From contig NZ_RKQQ01000006.1 in assembly GCF_003814815.1 (NCBI RefSeq), positions 1-64,000 of the forward strand: DNA of 64,000 nt, written 5' to 3'. Shown here piece by piece: positions 15,969-25,469 of this stretch. How positions within the stretch are numbered: position 1 is the first letter of the stretch; every line of letters starts with the position of its first letter. Source of the stretch: Salisediminibacterium halotolerans (lineage in GTDB: Bacteria; Bacillota; Bacilli; Bacillales; Salisediminibacteriaceae). The notes beneath the pieces were generated by a model, which was given only the letters and a program-made list of their open reading frames with translations, had not been told where the DNA came from and ran no database searches. The translations under genes and the position numbers were made by a program.

Positions 15969-16316
15969 TTACTTCTCTTGCGCCGATGTTGTTGCTACCT
16001 GCTTTCTTTCTCTTTTTAGGGCCTTCGCAGCTATTGAGCGCAGTTCTTTTTCATATAATTTAATTTCTTGCGGATGATTTGATAACTTTACTAAGTTATT
16101 AAGTTCTTCGATGCGCTGCATTTCAACTTGATTTACTTTCACTTTCGTTTTTCCTTCTGCCTGCTTTCTTTCTCTTTTCAAAGCCTTAGCTGCAATTGAG
16201 CGCAGTTCTTTTTCATAGAATTGTATCTCTCGAGGACGATCTGATAATTTGACTAAGTTATTAAGTTCTTCGATCCTTTTCATTTCCGCTTGATTTACCT
16301 TGACTTTCGTTTTCAT
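15969..16316 (-). CDS. Small basic protein made of two tandem repeats
   Basis: 115-aa protein built of two nearly identical units of about 54 residues. Each begins KTKVKVNQ, continues through RIEELNNLVKLS and EKELRSIAAKALKRERKQ, and differs from the other at about ten positions. This is an internal duplication of one helical unit, with high predicted coiled-coil content. The ATG at 16316 has AAAGGAG 9 nt upstream. Function unknown; the RERK-rich ends could bind nucleic acid. Confidence 0.6.
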   Translation of the reverse strand: MKTKVKVNQAEMKRIEELNNLVKLSDRPREIQFYEKELRSIAAKALKRERKQAEGKTKVKVNQVEMQRIEELNNLVKLSNHPQEIKLYEKELRSIAAKALKRERKQVATTSAQEK

Positions 16317-16595
16317 TCTAAATACTCCTTTTTTAACTAACGTTTTCACCCGTAGTTTCTAGACTAATAGTCTTTTAAAGCCAGTATTATAAAATGTGCG
16401 AATTTTCATTTGATTGCATTTTACCATGATTTATGAAATCAATTCAAAAAAACAATGATCGTGCTGTACATGATTTTTACAAGGTTCTTAACTATTCAAA
16501 GAGGAGATTGTTAAGGAATAATCATTATGAATGGAGAAGTTTACAATAAATGATTATAATGCTAAAGTCATGTGTATTCGTACTTTTACATATTG

Positions 16596-17222
16596 AAAAA
16601 AGTTCTAACGAAGGATCGGATTATACATAAGCTATCAGCATTAAGCACGTTCATAATCACGGTGTTCTTGGTCGGTTGCGGCGAAGCGTCGATAGACGAG
16701 GAGACCAAAGAAGAAATTGAGAAGAATGATATGTCCGTCGAGGAATACGAAGAAAAAAGAGCGTTTGCGGAACGTGAGGATGTCAGTTTTGGTGATATTT
16801 CCAATACGGAAGATGTTGCGTTTTCGGATGTAGGTGAATTGGAAATGCCAACGGTACGTCAGTTGACGGAAGAAGAAAACGACCAAGGCTACACCCGATA
16901 CGCGCACTCGCTTGCGTATTCCGGCGTGATTGATATATGGGTGGAAAAAACGTCAGACAGTCAGGTGCAAGAGATTGCGTCCCGTTCTGAGGAGTTGGAT
17001 ACGGATGTTCATTATGGGGCGAGGAGTTACCGCGAAGAAAGCGGGGACGGCTTCATCGACTATCACCATTTGCACGTCGAGGATGAAGATATTCTCGTCA
17101 CCTACCGTCCGGCCATCTCTGCGGACGATGATATAGAAGAGAAAGAAGACGAAGCGATGATTGGCGAAAATGTCGCGACATCCTTTCGGACAGATGAAGA
17201 CACAGCAATATTGGAATGGTAA
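16596..17222 (+). CDS. Acidic lipoprotein, surface module
   Basis: 208-aa predicted lipoprotein. The N-terminus LKKVLTKDRIIHKLSAL leads into a hydrophobic segment and lipobox LVGC. The mature part is very acidic. TTG at 16596 is preferred because it gives a normal lipoprotein signal; a GTG 24 nt upstream is the alternative. The C-terminal region (HVEDEDILVTYRP and ENVATSFRTDED) resembles DTFRTNED in the next lipoprotein, so the two are probably paralogues. First gene of the 16.6-24.2 kb surface module; the next gene starts 37 nt later. Confidence 0.68.
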   Translation, partial: KKVLTKDRIIHKLSALSTFIITVFLVGCGEASIDEETKEEIEKNDMSVEEYEEKRAFAEREDVSFGDISNTEDVAFSDVGELEMPTVRQLTEEENDQGYTRYAHSLAYSGVIDIWVEKTSDSQVQEIASRSEELDTDVHYGARSYREESGDGFIDYHHLHVEDEDILVTYRPAISADDDIEEKEDEAMIGENVATSFRTDEDTAILEW

Positions 17223-17259
17223 CAAATTTAATTTTTAACATGTTAGGGGCGTTGCAGGT

Positions 17260-18531
17260 ATGAAAAAAGGATGGTTAGCTGCTGTGAGCGCGGCTCTGGT
17301 ATTGAGCGCGTGCAGTGATAATACCGAAGAAGCGGATGCAGAGAACGAGAATGAAGATGCGAATAATGAAGCGAATGAAGAAAACGCGGAACCAGAGAAT
17401 AACAACGAAGAGAATGACGAGGATGAAGGGGAAATTTCGAGCGAGGAACATGACGCCTTGTTAGACCGAACTGTTGATGAATCGCGCGGTATTGACCAAA
17501 GTGAGACGGATATTTTCGACGAAGGTACGATGAAGATAAGTTACACCAATAGCGATACGGTCGAAGAAGACGGTGTTGAGAAAACACGCCATTATGCGAG
17601 TAATAACAATCTGACGTGGTTTTATAAATATTATGCGAGTGATGATTGGATAGAAGAACAGAAAGAACACGCCGAAACCTTAGAAACCGATGCTCACCGC
17701 GTTAAAGAGGCGTTTCGTACGGGTGCTTCCCAACAAGAATACAGCGATTTTTATGTCATGGAAACCGATGATGACAATGCTGACGAGCGTTTAGTATTTG
17801 AATTCGAACCGGAATTCAATGATGAAGATGAAGAAGACCCGGTATTTGAAGACGGTGATGTGTTTGCTGAACGGTTAGTCGATACGTTTCGGACGAACGA
17901 AGATTTCCGGCTCATCGAAGAGAACTACGATAGCGGGTTGAGTGAAGAAGACGTTGACGATGATGGGGAGTATTTCGAGTTCGATGGTGAATATATCGAG
18001 ATGGAAGAAGTGGACTTAGATGAAGAAGGTGGTGGAGAAGGAATTGTTATGCTTCCAAAAGAGGGACAAGGTTTTGTTTACAACGACAATTATGGAATAG
18101 TTAGTCACGAGGAATACGCAGGTTATCAACTATCGTTCAATGCTGGATTTTTAGCGGATATAGTCTATGGTGGTGAAAGAAAGAAAGAGATAGAAATGGG
18201 TGAATTTAATGCTGACTACCGTTATGAAAAAGAAAGTGGGGAAAAAGCATATTACTATTGGTTGGGACATGCCTCTTTATCGGAGGCGAATTCAGTTAAA
18301 GAAATAGAAACTCGGATTTCTTCAGATTCGCAATCTGATAATGAAGATTCTCCTCCCCCGAAATTTAAGGAATTAGATGAATTTTATGAAAAAATTGTGC
18401 AATCGTATAAGGTTCCAGAAGGGCGAGGGACTGAATATGTAGAAAGTGGTGTAGAGGAAATGGCAATTGATGAATTATTAGAACATTTAGACGGTGTTTA
18501 CAACAGATTGGAAGAAGAACGTAAAAATTAA
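17260..18531 (+). CDS. Large acidic lipoprotein, surface module
   Basis: 423-aa lipoprotein with signal MKKGWLAAVSAALVLSAC (lipid cysteine near residue 18), then a low-complexity E/N/D linker to about residue 70. Two parts follow: an N-terminal part related to the preceding lipoprotein, and a C-terminal part with a tyrosine-rich YRYEKESGEKAYYYW stretch and a helical tail (AIDELLEHLDGVYNRLEEE). Degenerate copies of that tail occur at 23236-23289 and 26655-26745. It is followed by a strong terminator, then the 1194-aa secreted protein. Function unknown. Confidence 0.72.
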   Translation: MKKGWLAAVSAALVLSACSDNTEEADAENENEDANNEANEENAEPENNNEENDEDEGEISSEEHDALLDRTVDESRGIDQSETDIFDEGTMKISYTNSDTVEEDGVEKTRHYASNNNLTWFYKYYASDDWIEEQKEHAETLETDAHRVKEAFRTGASQQEYSDFYVMETDDDNADERLVFEFEPEFNDEDEEDPVFEDGDVFAERLVDTFRTNEDFRLIEENYDSGLSEEDVDDDGEYFEFDGEYIEMEEVDLDEEGGGEGIVMLPKEGQGFVYNDNYGIVSHEEYAGYQLSFNAGFLADIVYGGERKKEIEMGEFNADYRYEKESGEKAYYYWLGHASLSEANSVKEIETRISSDSQSDNEDSPPPKFKELDEFYEKIVQSYKVPEGRGTEYVESGVEEMAIDELLEHLDGVYNRLEEERKN

Positions 18532-18536
18532 CAAAT

Positions 18537-18577
18537 AAAACGGGATTTCAAGAGGATAACTCTTGATTTCCTGTTTT
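18537..18577 (+). terminator. Terminator between lipoprotein and large secreted protein
   Basis: Stem AACGGGATTTCAAGAG / CTCTTGATTTCCTGTT followed by T residues. A near copy follows the decayed lipoprotein tail at 26757-26805. Confidence 0.8.
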
Positions 18578-18625
18578 TTTTTGCTATAAGAAGAGGGAGA
18601 TTATGGTGAAAAAAGGAGGTGGCGT

Positions 18626-21600
18626 GTGAAGCGACCATTTTGGTATATAGCAGGAGCTGTTTGGGTAAGTGTAGTATCCTTTGTAACTCCCGGGGATGTG
18701 CAAGCGGAAACAGAAACCGTTGAAGCGTGTACGGATGGCGGGGAATATCATGATTGGAATGCCCAGCGAGAAGAAGCGGGGTCGCGTTCCTATGATGAAC
18801 TGGTTGTTGAACCGCGGTACAGCGGGAGTGTTTTGTATGACGAAGAATTGGCCAGCACGGATTTTTCCGCCACGCAAAGTTATACATATGATATGGAAGC
18901 CCCTTTATATACAGAACGTGTTCCCGAAGATGACCCGCCAGATGATGTCGTCTATGTGTGTTATGAAGCCGATGAATTTCAAGGGTACGAAACAACACAA
19001 TTTAACATTGAAGGTGAAGATACTTTGCCGGGAAGTGCGATTGACGCGACTGAAAGTGGTTCGCGTCCAGACGGAACAACGACGGTGAATGTTGAAGCAA
19101 CGGCGAACGGCGAAACAGGAACTTACAGCCAAGATGTTCATTGGGTAACGGATGTAGATATTGATGCAGGGGACGAGCATATATTGTTTGAAGATGATGG
19201 TTCTACGCCCCTTAACCCGGAAAGTTGTACATTGACGTATGGGAACGGTGTAACAAGAGATTGTAGTGAGGGAGAAATGGATTGGACTGAGTCGGTAAGA
19301 GATAATGACAGCACGAGTGATGAAATCGCAGATGAAATGGCAGCCGAGGTCGCAGGCGATGAATGGCTAGAATTTCAAGATATGCACAATGCGGAGACGC
19401 AGCGGAATGCGACAGATGAATATGAAGGGCGCATAGATGAAGAAGAGTATGAACAAATGAGAAACCGCTATAATAGAGTTGGTGAAATGTCAGGAGGCCC
19501 CCCGCAAGTTGAGGAAGGTATGCTCATATCTCGCGTAGCTACCTCAGACTCAATGACTGGAAGAGGAGGTCCTGGTGATGGTTGGGCGTACAGTTACGTT
19601 GATGAATACACCGGAGCTGGTGATGTTGATTCGAAAATGCGTTGGTATGTATCGCATATAGATGTCGAGGATGAAACGCGCGAACCGACGAAAAAAGAAG
19701 TATACGGTCATAACCGGGAATGGAGTGACCACGGGGATAATCAAGAACTGTCTGAGGTTCCGGTGGATGAAAATGTGACGTGTACCAGGTATTATTACGG
19801 TCCGTTTGGGTCGGAGGATTGTATGGATGAAGTCGAAATCGAAACAGACTCAGAATTTCATTCGTCGTGGTTTGACCAACACCCGCAATATCCCGTGGAT
19901 AGTATGAAAAAAGTTTTTACGGGTGGAAGCAGCACGCTGACACGTTCCTATTCAGACGTAGAATATAAAATCGGTTATTCAGATGGGGCAAACAATATTA
20001 GTGCGGATGATTACCGAACGATAGTTTTGGCGGAAGAAATTGAAGTAAATGATTATCGTACCTATCATGATGACCCGGCAAGTGATGTAGGGACAATTCG
20101 ACATGAAAATGATAATTCGCCGCATCAAGTCACGGTATTGGAAACGCATGAGCGCGGCGAAGCGACACCATCGACAACCAGCACACACGAAGGGTTTTCG
20201 TGGTCGGCAAATCAAGAAGAATACGAAAATGAACCTGAACAACCATCGTGCCAAGTCACCTACCACCCTTCTGTCACAGGGGAAGATTATGTTCATGAGC
20301 GGGATTGTTCAGATGATATGATGTATTTCTTTGAAACAGACGGCTCCAGGTTCTTTGAAGGAGAATGGGGTTGGGATTACGATTACGGCGATGGATTCCG
20401 TGAAGCGCGATGGACTTATCGTGAAAATAACCTTCAAGCAGACCAGTATGAATATTACTACTACGCCACAGACCTAGATATCGAATTTTCGGACTCTGGC
20501 ACGAATGAACAGCGCGAATACCAAGATGAACCGTATTCGGATATGACGTGTACGCGAGATTATCCGGGGTATGAAGGCGACCATGTTGTGATTCAAGATA
20601 ATGCGCGTGGTTCGTTCGAAAACGACTGTACGGATACGATGTATATAGAAAATGATACCGGGCAAAATCAAATCATGAACCAGGAACGGGAAGTTGATTT
20701 TGAGTATGTCCATAACGACCACTCCGCGGATGCGTTTTTGGAGCGAGTGTATGCGGTAGATACGACGATAGATGAACCTGCGACTGAAGGCAGAACAGGT
20801 TATCGCGGGGATTACTACTGTGATGTGAATTGGCAAGATACGAGCAGTGAAGATGTGAGCTACGAAGAAGAAGTATGGACGTCGCAAGTGGCTTCGTCCG
20901 GGGAAAAGGTCAATTACATCGGTGAAACGTGGAACGGGTTTACAGACGCAAAAGGACAGAGCCACAGTCCAGACAGCATTAACCAATTCTATATTACCGA
21001 CCCCGTATCGAAAGAATATCAAGTTGATTGTCAGTACCCGCACGATTCGTATAATAATGATTTGAGACCGGGGTGGACGTATCTGAGTGATGACTATGCT
21101 CCGGGCGTGGATGATGTGCCGTTTAACCTTATCGGTCATCAGGATATTACGTTAACCGCTGCGCCGCATAACAGTCTTCATGATGTCGATACACACGGCA
21201 TGGGGCAAGTGGATGCAACGCCGTATGAAGGAAGCAGTGAAAGCGCACCGCCTTCGGATTATCCGATGAGCGAGACGATGGCGTTTAATAACACGACCTA
21301 TCAAACGGGACACTGGTATGATTTTGCCGCTGAGGTGACGTATGATGACGGAGGAACGGAAGTGTATACAAACGTTGCTGAACGACCGGAGATTTCCTGG
21401 CAGTCGTTATCGGGCGAGACGTTTACAACAGATACGGATTATCCGGTGGCAGGAACGAATACCGGGTTTCCAGATAACAGCATCGACCACCGCCTCAACC
21501 AAGATTATTGGAACGGCGTGAAGTTTGACTTGTTCTCTACGAGCGATATGCGCACCCCGAGCGGGCAAGAAAATTACCGTAAAGGCGAAACGTATGAAGA

Positions 21601-22210
21601 AGCGTTTCTCTTCTCGCACAGTCCGACAGAACTTCTTATCGGCGGTCAGTCTGTCATTACAGACATCGATGCGACGTATGATTATGATGCGTATTTGCAG
21701 TGGAGTGACGGGGATACGTTTAATCAAGACGATGGCAGTGTCATTTCACCGGATATGAGAAATCCTTGGGGGCAAGGCGACGAAGAACCGTATCGTATTA
21801 CGAACCAAACCAACACAACGTGGGCGTATTCCCATGACGACTTAGTGCCTTCGGATTGGCAGGGACATACGAATCCGCTCCAGTTGCGTTTTGATGATTT
21901 TGACGGTGATAATACGCACCGGACGTTAGCTGCAGAGTGGGGCGATGATGAACGAACAGAATCACCGTATGGCGGTCAATACGAATATTGGGATTATTTG
22001 CACCAAGAAATGACGATTCGGATTGAAGATGAGGATGGCAGTTGTTCGGGGATTACCTCTCCGGCGCCGAATTGTGACCTTCCGGTAGATGGCGAACAAA
22101 CAGATAATTACCGTATGCCGTCTAACCCTTACACCGATGTGATGCGAGAGGTCGAAAAAACGCATGAATTTGATGTCACGGGGATTAGCCAAGGTTCAGG
22201 GTATGAGTAA
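18626..22210 (+). CDS. Very large secreted acidic protein with paired cysteines
   Basis: 1194-aa protein with a classical signal peptide (cleavage expected after VQA, residue 27), no membrane anchor and a strongly acidic composition. By my count it has 14 cysteines: 35, 112, 201, 213, 386, 399, 542, 561, 642, 668, 732, 802, 1140 and 1150. Several pairs sit in a repeated pattern, CT or CQ followed by a tyrosine and closing with a D-C after 10-25 residues. That suggests intramodule disulfides in beta-rich repeats. GTG at 18626 follows AAGGAGG. A DsbA-like lipoprotein lies just downstream. Adhesin or matrix-like role is a guess; no family assigned. Confidence 0.75.
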   Translation: MKRPFWYIAGAVWVSVVSFVTPGDVQAETETVEACTDGGEYHDWNAQREEAGSRSYDELVVEPRYSGSVLYDEELASTDFSATQSYTYDMEAPLYTERVPEDDPPDDVVYVCYEADEFQGYETTQFNIEGEDTLPGSAIDATESGSRPDGTTTVNVEATANGETGTYSQDVHWVTDVDIDAGDEHILFEDDGSTPLNPESCTLTYGNGVTRDCSEGEMDWTESVRDNDSTSDEIADEMAAEVAGDEWLEFQDMHNAETQRNATDEYEGRIDEEEYEQMRNRYNRVGEMSGGPPQVEEGMLISRVATSDSMTGRGGPGDGWAYSYVDEYTGAGDVDSKMRWYVSHIDVEDETREPTKKEVYGHNREWSDHGDNQELSEVPVDENVTCTRYYYGPFGSEDCMDEVEIETDSEFHSSWFDQHPQYPVDSMKKVFTGGSSTLTRSYSDVEYKIGYSDGANNISADDYRTIVLAEEIEVNDYRTYHDDPASDVGTIRHENDNSPHQVTVLETHERGEATPSTTSTHEGFSWSANQEEYENEPEQPSCQVTYHPSVTGEDYVHERDCSDDMMYFFETDGSRFFEGEWGWDYDYGDGFREARWTYRENNLQADQYEYYYYATDLDIEFSDSGTNEQREYQDEPYSDMTCTRDYPGYEGDHVVIQDNARGSFENDCTDTMYIENDTGQNQIMNQEREVDFEYVHNDHSADAFLERVYAVDTTIDEPATEGRTGYRGDYYCDVNWQDTSSEDVSYEEEVWTSQVASSGEKVNYIGETWNGFTDAKGQSHSPDSINQFYITDPVSKEYQVDCQYPHDSYNNDLRPGWTYLSDDYAPGVDDVPFNLIGHQDITLTAAPHNSLHDVDTHGMGQVDATPYEGSSESAPPSDYPMSETMAFNNTTYQTGHWYDFAAEVTYDDGGTEVYTNVAERPEISWQSLSGETFTTDTDYPVAGTNTGFPDNSIDHRLNQDYWNGVKFDLFSTSDMRTPSGQENYRKGETYEEAFLFSHSPTELLIGGQSVITDIDATYDYDAYLQWSDGDTFNQDDGSVISPDMRNPWGQGDEEPYRITNQTNTTWAYSHDDLVPSDWQGHTNPLQLRFDDFDGDNTHRTLAAEWGDDERTESPYGGQYEYWDYLHQEMTIRIEDEDGSCSGITSPAPNCDLPVDGEQTDNYRMPSNPYTDVMREVEKTHEFDVTGISQGSGYE

Positions 22211-22222
22211 TAAGCAAGATAG

Positions 22223-22252
22223 AAAAAGAGGGGGATTTTCCCCTCTTTTTTT
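22223..22252 (+). terminator. Terminator after the large secreted protein
   Basis: Stem AAAAAGAGGGG / CCCCTCTTTTT with seven T. A degraded copy follows the relic C-terminus at about 25343-25376. Confidence 0.85.
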
Positions 22253-22423
22253 GTTGGTTTGATCTGAGTGTTTATGTTATATTTTGGTTTATTGTGAGTC
22301 TTATTATTCATGTACATAGACTTAATTACTTAAGTGTGAATTTGATTCGAATGTAAGACATAGAGAAAGAATCATTTTAAGGCTGACAAGACAAAATATT
22401 TTGCAGACAGGAGATGTGTTTTG

Positions 22424-23164
22424 ATGGAAAAAGCTTTATCGATTTTAATGTCCGGAATGATTATGACAGGATTGTTGGCAGGGTGCGGGAACGATTCAGA
22501 AGAAGACACAGCTAACAGTGAAGCGGAAGCGGAAGCGAATGCGAATGGATCGACGGAAGAATTGGCGGAAGAAGCTGGCGAAGAAGCCGATCTTTCAAAC
22601 GAAGAAAATGAAGCAGAGGAAGAATCTTCTCCGGAACCTTCGACACTTACGGAAGAAGACGAACCGGTGGCTGTCAAAGGCGATCTTGACGCCGATTCAG
22701 AAATTGTTCTGGTGACGGATTATTCGTGTCCGCATTGTCAAGATTGGTACGAAGAAACCTACCCGAATGTTGTTTCTGACATCATTGACCAAGGCGAAGC
22801 AAACTTCCGTACAGTCCCCGTGACGTACCTTGATGAAAACTCTACCCGTTTTGCTGAGTTGGATTTGAGTGTTAAAAAAGAAGCTCCTGAACACTACTTT
22901 GACATTGCAGAACAAGTGTATGCGGATGCTCACCACCCGGACAACCCGTCTTGGGGTGAAGAATCTTACCAACGCGAAGTTTTAGAAGAGCATGGATTGG
23001 ATTATGACGAAGTGATGGAAGCTGACATTCCTGATACAAATGACGTTACAAATGCATACGGCATGGAATATGCGATTGAATCCGTTCCAACGATATTGGT
23101 CGACGGAGAGATTGTGGAAGACCCGTTTAACGTTGATGACATTAGCGAAAAAGTTACCGAATAG
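22424..23164 (+). CDS. DsbA/BdbD-like thiol-disulfide oxidoreductase lipoprotein
   Basis: 246-aa lipoprotein: lipobox LLAGC, an acidic low-complexity linker (about 25-75), then a thioredoxin-fold DsbA-type domain. Active site CPHC is at residues 102-105 after LVTDYS, and the cis-proline loop ESVPTILVDG is near the end. DsbA-type proteins with CPHC usually catalyse disulfide formation in exported proteins. Its position behind a secreted protein rich in paired cysteines suggests that protein as a substrate (inference). ATG at 22424 with CAGGAGATG upstream; an in-frame TTG precedes it. Confidence 0.85.
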   Translation: MEKALSILMSGMIMTGLLAGCGNDSEEDTANSEAEAEANANGSTEELAEEAGEEADLSNEENEAEEESSPEPSTLTEEDEPVAVKGDLDADSEIVLVTDYSCPHCQDWYEETYPNVVSDIIDQGEANFRTVPVTYLDENSTRFAELDLSVKKEAPEHYFDIAEQVYADAHHPDNPSWGEESYQREVLEEHGLDYDEVMEADIPDTNDVTNAYGMEYAIESVPTILVDGEIVEDPFNVDDISEKVTE

Positions 23165-23235
23165 TTATACAAGGCCGACGATAATTTTAGTTTTTGGGTT
23201 CAAACGAAAAATTGAGTATATCAAAAACAGCATCG

Positions 23236-23289
23236 AATATTACCGTCGAGGAATTGCTTGACCATTTAGAAGAAGTCTATGAAGAATAA
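23236..23289 (+). pseudogene. C-terminal relic of the acidic lipoprotein family
   Basis: The frame ending at TAA 23287-23289 reads NITVEELLDHLEEVYEE, matching the AIDELLEHLDGVYNRLEEE tail of the lipoprotein at 17260. The upstream part of the gene is gone. Confidence 0.6.
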
Positions 23290-23318
23290 GATTAAGAAAT
23301 AAAAAAGGAGGGGATTGA

Positions 23319-24173
23319 TTGCTTAAAGGATTTTTTGATGTACTTGGTCCATTTATACTGTTTTTTGTCTTCATATTACTTTTACTTTTATTGATTTCAA
23401 AGCCTGTTGTTGGCGGTCCCATATTTACAGTGTTGGTAATGGGGGCTATTTATATAATATATCAAGGAAACGAAGACAATAAGAAACTTCAACAGGAAAG
23501 AGAATTTCAACTGCGCGAGCAACAAGACGAGTTAGAGAGGGAAGGTTATAGCTTATCAAATATTAGTTATAATAATTTAAGCAATCAAGGAATAACGATC
23601 AGTGAGAGCGGGGACAATATAGCTTTATTGCAAGAACTATCATTTTTTGAAATCAACTTTAAAGAATTATTAAAAGCAGAAATTATTGAAGATGGTATTT
23701 CAATTACAACGACCTCAAGAAGAGGTCAAGTTGGCGGTGCACTATTAGGAGGAGTCTTCGCTGGTGGTGTTGGTGCAGTTATTGGTGGACTTTCTTCGCA
23801 AAAGACGAATGACGATCAAGTAAAGAATATTCAATTACAAATAACGGTAAATGATGAGAAATCTCCTGTTAAAAGTATTGATTTTCTTGTTTTGGATGAT
23901 TACATAAGTAAATCCAGCCCTATGTATCAAAACTATTATAATGATGCAAACTATTGGTATAATGTAATCGAAGTATTAATCGATAAGGCTGATCGAGAAG
24001 AACAAGATCAAAACAAAAAAGAATTTAATAACGGTGATGAAAAAAATGATAGCAGCAGCCAAGGTTCAGTTGCTGATGAACTTAGAAAATTAAATGATTT
24101 AACAAAAGAAGGAGTGATTTCACAGGCAGAGTTTGATAAAGAAAAAGATAAAATACTATCTAGGAAATATTAA
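23319..24173 (+). CDS. Membrane protein with glycine zipper and C-terminal SHOCT domain
   Basis: 284-aa protein. Two N-terminal transmembrane segments (about 5-26 and 29-48) are followed by a charged helix (about 52-75). A middle domain contains a glycine-zipper-like run (GGALLGGVFAGGVGAVIGGL, about 143-162), and a polar linker leads to a SHOCT domain (ADELRKLNDLTKEGVISQAE, about 251-280). SHOCT is a short oligomerisation or binding module attached to many membrane proteins. TTG at 23319 is the start, given AAGGAGGGG just upstream. It may modulate the surface module genes; function unproven. Confidence 0.72.
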   Translation: MLKGFFDVLGPFILFFVFILLLLLLISKPVVGGPIFTVLVMGAIYIIYQGNEDNKKLQQEREFQLREQQDELEREGYSLSNISYNNLSNQGITISESGDNIALLQELSFFEINFKELLKAEIIEDGISITTTSRRGQVGGALLGGVFAGGVGAVIGGLSSQKTNDDQVKNIQLQITVNDEKSPVKSIDFLVLDDYISKSSPMYQNYYNDANYWYNVIEVLIDKADREEQDQNKKEFNNGDEKNDSSSQGSVADELRKLNDLTKEGVISQAEFDKEKDKILSRKY

Positions 24174-24248
24174 CAACGCCCAATATGATATACAAAATAA
24201 GCCTTGATTATATGAACAGTAAAAAAATATTGTTTAGTAGGTGGATAA

Positions 24249-24830
24249 ATGAATCCGGGTTATATATATCTAATTTTCGATGAAAAACGTAAACTTTATA
24301 AAATCGGTACTACGGTTAAACTCGAAAATCGGATAAATTATTTGCTTGATTATAAGTTGTTTCAATATTATAGAACGCTTAACCACCAAGTTGTAGAAAA
24401 ATTATTGCATGAGCATTATAAACAATATCAAGTAATGATAAAAAATGATAAAGGAAACAATGAAGTTGAATGGTTCAACCTGCCGCGTGATGAACTGAAT
24501 AAATTTTTATCAAAAGATTTTTCACCGCTAATCACTTATGCAATGATAATGGAACCTGTTAACTACGCACACCATCAAATTGTTGAGTTTGTCAAAATGG
24601 ATAAAATATTTAGAGCTTTAGTATATTTAAACGTAGAACATAAACAAAATTTAAATTCATATGAAATGGCAGCAATTTTATTACAAAAGGAGATAGAGCA
24701 CAATAACATTTATTCGTTTATTAAAAAGTATAAAATCCCCAAAGAATCCTCTTATATGCATAGCCATGATTTAAACAGATATAATAAAAACCAATTTTTA
24801 AAAGTTGTTAATGAATTAATCGATGAATAA
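24249..24830 (+). CDS. T5orf172/Mug113-type GIY-YIG domain protein
   Basis: 193-aa protein. The N-terminal 80 residues fit the T5orf172/MUG113 branch of the GIY-YIG superfamily: GYIYLIFDEKRKLYKIGTT (4-22), arginine of LENRINYLL, a catalytic-type glutamate in VVEKLLHEHY, and the closing EWFNL. The C-terminal 100 residues are helical and unassigned. These domains occur in phage and mobile-element proteins, often as nucleases. The ribosome site is weak (GTAGGTGG). A terminator follows at 24957-25012. Confidence 0.78.
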   Translation: MNPGYIYLIFDEKRKLYKIGTTVKLENRINYLLDYKLFQYYRTLNHQVVEKLLHEHYKQYQVMIKNDKGNNEVEWFNLPRDELNKFLSKDFSPLITYAMIMEPVNYAHHQIVEFVKMDKIFRALVYLNVEHKQNLNSYEMAAILLQKEIEHNNIYSFIKKYKIPKESSYMHSHDLNRYNKNQFLKVVNELIDE

Positions 24831-24956
24831 AAAGCAAACTATTATTATGATTTTCTAAATTTATGATGGCTATATATGGAAATAGTGTATTGAGAAACTT
24901 ATTTTCGACAGGGAATAAATAAACAGCACTCTGACAGATTAAAAAAATTGAACTAT

Positions 24957-25012
24957 ACCCCAGTTAGTGGACTAATTAAAAAAGTCTCTAACTGGGGTTT
25001 TGTATGTTATAA
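24957..25012 (+). terminator. Terminator after the T5orf172 gene
   Basis: Stem ACCCCAGTTAG / CTAACTGGGGT around a long loop, followed by TTTTG. Confidence 0.7.
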
Positions 25013-25089
25013 GAACCGCACTGTTATAATAAAAGTAATCTTGTGACCGGTATTCTTTTTGTCTTAAGTGGCTCAATTAGATGGCTGTA

Positions 25090-25215
25090 TGCAATCACGG
25101 CTTAGGTGCCGATGATCAGGGGAAAACTTATAACAACCGGTTACGACCTAGTGAAGATTTTTTGTGAAAAGGATATCGATCTGAACAAATTTATCTTCAT
25201 ACCAACAATGATGGA
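25090..25215 (+). pseudogene. Relic of a cyclic-phosphate receiver gene
   Basis: DNA matches the core of the intact gene at 38618-39013: CACGGCTTAGGTGCCGATGA, then AACCGGTTACGACCTAGTG and GAACAAATTTATCTTCATAC. The frame is broken and both ends are missing. A still shorter scrap (TGCTTAGGTGCCG) lies near 34600. Confidence 0.65.
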
Positions 25216-25220
25216 GATGA

Positions 25221-25400
25221 GAAATGGATAATCACCGTATGCCGTCTAACCCTTATACGGATGTGATGCGGGTGGTCGAAAAAGAGCATGGATTTTATAT
25301 CACGGGGATTAGCCAAGGTTCAAGGTATGATTAGTAAGTAAAATAGAAAAAGACGGGGATTTTCCTTTCTTTTTTTGTTGGTTCATTCCGAGTGTTTCAT
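25221..25400 (+). pseudogene. C-terminal relic of the large secreted protein plus its terminator
   Basis: It reads NHRMPSNPYTDVMRVVEKEH, then ITGISQGSRYD and stop. The intact protein at 18626-22210 ends with NYRMPSNPYTDVMREVEKTH and ITGISQGSGYE-like residues. The similarity continues through the degraded terminator and into the flank. This is the end of a second copy of that gene. Confidence 0.8.
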
Positions 25401-25469
25401 TGCAACGGTATGTTTTTAGGTTCGTCCGAGCTGGAAATTATTATATATAATTGAATAATTGCAAGAAGA

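Noticed and set aside
18528-22192. Many minus-strand frames opposite the large secreted protein gene
   Set aside because: Antisense shadows caused by biased codon use in an acidic protein; none has a suitable start site or family pattern.
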